A stretch of 64,000 nt of DNA, taken from NCBI GenBank assembly GCA_934122395.1, contig CAKOWQ010000001.1, positions 62,001 to 126,000 on the forward strand. The letters run 5' to 3'. How positions within the stretch are numbered: the stretch's first letter is position 1; each line of letters begins with the position of its first letter. The notes beneath the pieces were generated by a model. That model was not told where the DNA came from and did no database searches. It saw only the letters and a list, made by a program, of their open reading frames with translations. The DNA is from an uncultured Bacilli bacterium. Lineage in GTDB: Bacteria > Bacillota_I > Bacilli_A > RF39 > UBA660. Positions 60,261 to 64,000 of this stretch are shown here, piece after piece. A program made the translations under genes and the position numbers.

Positions 60261-61478
60261 ATGAAAGCAACTAATTTAAAGGTAACTTTGTTACCACATA
60301 CACCATTTTTATTGGAAGATGGTAAATTTGATCTAAAACGTGCGATGAGTTATCAAGGACAAATAGGTGGAATTTGTTATAGTGAAGATGGACTTATGGC
60401 ATCTTTTTCAGAAAATGAAGAAAAAACAGAGAAAAGGGTTAATGGTACTACTAGTGGTGAACACCAAACTGTTTTTGAACATGTTAATGTTGGATTATAT
60501 TTGCAAGGTAGTCCTAAATTTTTGAATATGATTTTAAACAATGAACATCAATATTCGACTAGTGAAAGATCACTTAGATATACAACTATTAAAGAATGGG
60601 AACTTCCTTCAGCGTTTATTGAATTTTATAATAAATGGAATGATATTTTCTTTACTAAGATTAAAAGTGTTTATGGTGGAATAAAGAGTGATAAACAAAT
60701 AATGAAACTCGCAATGGAAAATAGTAGATATTTAATGCCTGTTACTATTCCTACAGAGATGGTTCATACTCTTCCACTAGCGCAATTAAATCGTGTAACT
60801 AATTATTTGATGGATTATCGTGATAATGGAGTTAACAGTAAAAAGGATAATTTACATGAACAAATGGTACCCTATATTGATGAATTTATTGGACAATTAA
60901 GAGAAGTAAATGTTATAGATGATAGGTTATTATCAAATAGAAAACATAGATCTTTAAGTATTTTTGGTGAAGATTTAAAAAATACTGAGAGATATTTTGG
61001 AGATGTATATTCTACTGTTTATGAAAGTAGTTTTGCATCCCTTGCTCAAGCACAGAGACATAGAACAATTTATTATCAAATGGAAAGACTAAATGATGAT
61101 GAAATTAGTTATTTTGTACCACCAATTATTAGTGATGATCCAATATTAACTAGTATGTGGTTTGAAGATAATCAATATTTAGCAAAAGAATTTGGAAGTA
61201 TCCCTCAAAGTGAGAAGGTTATTGTATCTGAGAAAGGTACTTTTGATAACTTTGTAATGAAAATGAAAGAGAGATTATGTAGTGCTGCTCAGTTAGAAGT
61301 TGCTATGCAAACTGAAGAAACAAGAGATGAATATTATAATTATCTAGTAGAACAAGGAAATGATAAAGCTTCTAAAATGGAACCATATATGAATGGTGCT
61401 AGATGTACTTTCCCTGATTATGATTGTCCAAAAGATTGCGGATTTAAAGAAGGTAAGTTACTAGTAAGAAAGATATAG
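60261..61478 (+). CDS. thyX: FAD-dependent thymidylate synthase-like protein, two modules
   Basis: A 405-residue protein with two ThyX-like halves (usual ThyX about 220-250). The first half contains EHVNVGLYLQGSP and HQYSTSERSLRYT, similar to the RHRxxSxNExSxRY motif; the second contains AQAQRHRTIYYQMERL and ends with ERLCSAAQLEVAMQTEETR, typical of ThyX. It would make dTMP from dUMP with FAD and folate. It sits directly before tmk, supporting that function; whether both halves are catalytic is unclear. GGGGAGGT precedes the ATG. Confidence 0.8.
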   Translation: MKATNLKVTLLPHTPFLLEDGKFDLKRAMSYQGQIGGICYSEDGLMASFSENEEKTEKRVNGTTSGEHQTVFEHVNVGLYLQGSPKFLNMILNNEHQYSTSERSLRYTTIKEWELPSAFIEFYNKWNDIFFTKIKSVYGGIKSDKQIMKLAMENSRYLMPVTIPTEMVHTLPLAQLNRVTNYLMDYRDNGVNSKKDNLHEQMVPYIDEFIGQLREVNVIDDRLLSNRKHRSLSIFGEDLKNTERYFGDVYSTVYESSFASLAQAQRHRTIYYQMERLNDDEISYFVPPIISDDPILTSMWFEDNQYLAKEFGSIPQSEKVIVSEKGTFDNFVMKMKERLCSAAQLEVAMQTEETRDEYYNYLVEQGNDKASKMEPYMNGARCTFPDYDCPKDCGFKEGKLLVRKI

Positions 61479-61486
61479 GTGATAAG

Positions 61487-62158
61487 ATGGAAAAGGGTAA
61501 ATTGATTGTTATAGAAGGTACTGATTGCTCAGGCAAAGAAACACAGAGTAGGCTATTAGAACAAAGATTAAATGAAGAGGGATACAAATGTATTACTTTT
61601 GGCTTTCCCGCTTATGATACTGCAACTGGTAAGATAATTGGAGGACCTTTACTTGGTAAAGAAGAGATAGGTAAATGCTTTTTTGAAGAAGGCCCAGTAG
61701 CAGTTGATCCTAAAGTAGCGTGTTTATATTATTCTGCTGACTTTAAATATAATATTCCTAAAATAAATGAGTATTTAGAAAAAGGCTACTATGTTATTTT
61801 AGATAGATATGTAACTAGTAGTTTAGGTCATCAAGGTAGTAAGATAACTGATAAAGAAGAAAGATTTCAGATGTTTCAATGGATTGATAAACTTAATTAT
61901 TGGCTAGTTGGATTACCTAAACCAGATGTAACTATTTTCTTACATGTACCTTTTTTGTATGCTCAAGAATTAAAGAAAAATAGAAAGTCTTTAGATGAAG
62001 CCGAAAAAAATACAGCACATTTAAAAAATGCAGAAAGAACTTATTTAGAGTTAGTTGATTTATACAATTGGAAATATGTCAATTGTATAGCTAATGACAA
62101 TCTTCGTTCTATTCAAGACATTAATCAAGAGATCATGAATATAATACTAGAGAAATAG
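61487..62158 (+). CDS. tmk: Thymidylate kinase-like protein
   Basis: A 223-residue P-loop kinase, dTMP to dTDP. EGTDCSGKETQSRLL is the P-loop, VILDRYVTSSLGHQG the DR(Y/H) dNMP-binding motif, and PKPDVTIFLHVP the strand before the LID, which has RKSLDEAE. Long dTMP kinase subfamily. It follows thyX by 8 bases (AGGTGATAAG). Together they make dTTP precursor. Confidence 0.9.
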   Translation: MEKGKLIVIEGTDCSGKETQSRLLEQRLNEEGYKCITFGFPAYDTATGKIIGGPLLGKEEIGKCFFEEGPVAVDPKVACLYYSADFKYNIPKINEYLEKGYYVILDRYVTSSLGHQGSKITDKEERFQMFQWIDKLNYWLVGLPKPDVTIFLHVPFLYAQELKKNRKSLDEAEKNTAHLKNAERTYLELVDLYNWKYVNCIANDNLRSIQDINQEIMNIILEK

Positions 62159-62167
62159 GAGGTATTC

Positions 62168-62875
62168 ATGTATTTTATAGCACATAGGGGACTTCATTCT
62201 TCAGATATTATAGAAAACTCGATTGAAGCTATAGAACTTGGAAGTAAAGTTAAGTATCTAGATGGAGTTGAATTTGATGTTAGATTAACTAAAGATAATA
62301 AAGTGGTTGTAATTCATGATAAAACGATTGATAGAGTTAGTAATGGGGTAGGAACGGTTGCTAATATGACTCTAAGACAACTAAGAAAATATAATTATGG
62401 TAGTGATGTAGCTCCTTCTACTATAAGTACACTTGACGAAGTTTTAGATGTAATTACTCCTGGTAGTCTTTTAATAATCGAATTGAAGGATGAAGATAAA
62501 CGTAATAGTGTACTAGTTACTGAAGTATTGAAAATTTTAGATAAGTATCCAAATTTAAATATTTGGTTAAAAAGTTTTTCTTCTCAAATTGTCGATTTAT
62601 TACAAAACGCTTCTAAATATCCAACAGGTATTCTAGTAGATAAAACAAGTACAAAGGAACTTTTAAAAGATACTTATTTCTATTCAATATCTAAACATGT
62701 GATAGATAAGAATATAGTTAAGAATTTAATTAAAAGAGATAAAATAATAATGATATGGACAATTAATACTAAAGAAGAATTAAATAACTTAAAAAAGACT
62801 TTAGGTGAATATATAGATGATATCTATATAATAAGTAATAATCCTCTAAGTCTTTTAGATAAGAATTCAGTTTAA
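62168..62875 (+). CDS. ugpQ: Glycerophosphodiester phosphodiesterase
   Basis: A 235-residue GDPD: HRGLHSSDIIENSIEAIELG (catalytic His-Arg), EFDVRLTKDNKVVVIHDKTIDRVSN, and LIIELKDED. It hydrolyses glycerophosphodiesters to glycerol 3-phosphate and alcohol in the cytosol (no signal sequence). AGGAGGT precedes the ATG; it is last of the mscS-to-GDPD operon, ending in a terminator. Confidence 0.9.
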   Translation: MYFIAHRGLHSSDIIENSIEAIELGSKVKYLDGVEFDVRLTKDNKVVVIHDKTIDRVSNGVGTVANMTLRQLRKYNYGSDVAPSTISTLDEVLDVITPGSLLIIELKDEDKRNSVLVTEVLKILDKYPNLNIWLKSFSSQIVDLLQNASKYPTGILVDKTSTKELLKDTYFYSISKHVIDKNIVKNLIKRDKIIMIWTINTKEELNNLKKTLGEYIDDIYIISNNPLSLLDKNSV

Positions 62876-62903
62876 AAGCGAACATTTTGTAGTTCGCTTT
62901 TTT
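62874..62903. terminator. Bidirectional terminator
   Basis: Ten-base-pair stem AAAAGCGAAC/GTTCGCTTTT (62874-62883, 62892-62901) with T and A runs, between convergent genes. Confidence 0.92.
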
Positions 62904-62906
62904 GTT

Positions 62907-64000
62907 TTATACCAATAAATATTTATCGTACATATCTATTATTTCAATTTCGGGAGTAAAGGCATCAATTACTTCTAATTCGAAAGCATCAATAATTTCA
63001 AGTTCATCTTGTAGTTTTTTCTCAAATTTAGCTTTAGTTTGAATTTCACTTTCTTCAACTTCGTTAACAACACTTTTTTCTAAATCAGCATCAACTTCTA
63101 CAATACGAACAACTTCATTAAATGTAGTATGTCCTTCAATAACTTTTTCTAAAGCATCTTGTAATAGAGTAGTAACACCACCATTATATACGATTTTTCT
63201 TAATTCTTCTTTATCAATATTAGCATCACTTATAACATCTCTTAAGTGATCTGTTATATATAACACTTCGTGAACAGCCATACGACCTTTAAATCCATGA
63301 TTACAATATTCACATCCGACTGGTTCATATACATGAGATACATATTTATGCATTACTTTCATAAAAAAATGTTCTTCATATGGAGTAACAGGCCTTTTCT
63401 TTCTGCAGTGAGGACATAATGTTCTTACTAGTTTTTGAGATATGATCCCTGTTAAAGCGCTAGATAATAAGTAACGTTCTACATCCATATCAAGTAATCT
63501 TTCAATAGTACTTAATGAGTCATTAGTATGTATTGTTGATAATACTAAGTGACCAGTAATAGAAGCACGAACGGCTATTTGAGCTGTTTCTGAGTCACGA
63601 ATTTCTCCGATTAGTATTATGTTTGGGTCTTGACGTAAGATTGATCTTAATACCGCTGCAAAAGTTAATCCTATTTCACTATTAACTTGTACTTGATTTA
63701 TTCCTTCAATATTCATTTCTATTGGATCTTCAACAGTAATGATATTGGTTTCTTCTTTATTTAATGCTTGTAACATAGAGTAGGTAGTAGTAGATTTACC
63801 AGAACCTGTAGCACCAGTTACTAATATAATTCCATTAGGAACTGCCATCATCTTTTCTACTAATTGTAAGTTTTTAGGAGAGAACCCTAATGAATCCATA
63901 CCAGTTAAACTTTTAGTAAAGTCAAGAATACGGATAACTACTTTTTCACCTTCGTTAGTTGGTAGAGCAGATACACGCATGTCCAAATCTTTTCCTTCGA
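62907..64000 (-). CDS. PilB/GspE-type assembly ATPase, N-terminus outside window
   Basis: The frame stays open beyond the window edge (codons there read EGKDLDMRVSALPTN), so the ORF is partial. It is a type II/IV secretion/pilus ATPase: Walker A GATGSGKSTTTYS, Asp box ITVEDPIEMNIEG, Walker B ILIGEIRDSETAQ, His box ISTIHTNDS, tetracysteine CPHC...CEYC. The ATPase core ends at about VRIVEVDAD. A tail of about 50 residues (ESEIQTKAKFEKK, then three copies of a short E-[IV]-I-D-[AM] unit) is not typical. It powers a type IV pilus or com pseudopilus; comN and pilus-type ATPase both hint at DNA uptake. Confidence 0.9.
   Translation of the reverse strand, partial: EGKDLDMRVSALPTNEGEKVVIRILDFTKSLTGMDSLGFSPKNLQLVEKMMAVPNGIILVTGATGSGKSTTTYSMLQALNKEETNIITVEDPIEMNIEGINQVQVNSEIGLTFAAVLRSILRQDPNIILIGEIRDSETAQIAVRASITGHLVLSTIHTNDSLSTIERLLDMDVERYLLSSALTGIISQKLVRTLCPHCRKKRPVTPYEEHFFMKVMHKYVSHVYEPVGCEYCNHGFKGRMAVHEVLYITDHLRDVISDANIDKEELRKIVYNGGVTTLLQDALEKVIEGHTTFNEVVRIVEVDADLEKSVVNEVEESEIQTKAKFEKKLQDELEIIDAFELEVIDAFTPEIEIIDMYDKYLLV

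Noticed and set aside
1..64000. Alternative genetic code (TGA as Trp), as in Mycoplasma
   Set aside because: TGA ends intact genes (yqfC, yqfD, recO, relA) and Trp codons are TGG.
1..64000. tRNA, rRNA, CRISPR, IS or prophage elements
   Set aside because: No cloverleaf-like sequence, repeat-spacer array, transposase or integrase was seen when reading both strands.

Overview
The window is strongly A+T-rich and gene-dense. It uses TGA as a stop (yqfC, recO and gpD-type overlaps such as relA/dtd end in TGA), so it is not a recoding Mollicute. Gene order is Bacillota-like: rimM-trmD-rplS, comN-relA-dtd, rpsU-yqeY-yqfC-yqfD-ybeY-dgkA-cdd-era-yqzL-recO, and lepA-hemW. Together with bS20/gpr proximity this points to a Bacilli-related organism, probably an uncultured gut lineage near the Erysipelotrichales/RF39 branch (inference). 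It carries spore genes: sspI (small acid-soluble protein), gpr (germination protease), yqfC/yqfD, a SpoIIID-like regulator and a DUF421 protein, so the lineage either sporulates or did so recently. Ribosome binding sites are mostly GGAGG or AGGTGAT, and promoters are mostly TATAAT, often with an upstream TG.

Layout. 1-6.4 kb: the end of a surface protein, small membrane proteins, a two-component system, and a three-gene minus-strand unit (yidD, a metal-site-less ZnuA-like lipoprotein, a coiled-coil protein). 6.5-13.3 kb: RNA processing and ribosome genes (rnc, an RNase J2-like gene, rimM, trmD, rplS with its leader, lepB), with sspI on the other strand. 13.4-24.8 kb: accessory and housekeeping mix (prolyl-tRNA editing protein, a DUF1697 fragment, glycosyltransferase plus a GtrA fusion, rnr, WYL regulator with a SIS-like protein, rbgA, phosphoesterase, CPBP protease). 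25-31 kb: murC, comN, relA, dtd, an AI-2E family protein, and a broken RhuM-DOC gene. 31-37 kb: transglutaminase-like protein, rpsT, class B sortase, gpr, and a secreted modular surface protein. 37-45 kb: priA, parE, an unknown gene, parC. 45-51.5 kb: the conserved rpsU-to-recO block. 51.5-52.9 kb: an isolated surface-protein cassette. 52.9-64 kb: arginase family, murE, lepA, SpoIIID-like gene, hemW, mscS, HD protein, two-module thyX, tmk, a phosphodiesterase and a truncated PilB-type ATPase.

The most striking signal is at 51546-51576. A run of 11 G lies exactly between a TTGCAA -35 and a TATAAT -10, making a 19-base spacer, directly upstream of a surface protein gene that is fenced by terminators on both sides. 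The rplS promoter in the same window uses the same two hexamers with a 17-base spacer. This looks like a slipped-strand, phase-variable promoter. The protein it drives shares a conserved N-terminal export and beta-rich module with the protein at 35297-37048, while the C-terminal domains differ. This suggests a family of modular, switchable surface proteins.

Other oddities: an RNase J whose HxHxDH motif has lost two metal ligands, a ZnuA-like lipoprotein without its histidines, a hairpin that is both a terminator and a cover over a Shine-Dalgarno site, a tandem SpoIIID-like protein, a duplicated ThyX, and two gene remnants. No tRNA, rRNA, CRISPR array, IS element or prophage was seen, and no stretch above 300 bases lacks a gene or gene remnant.
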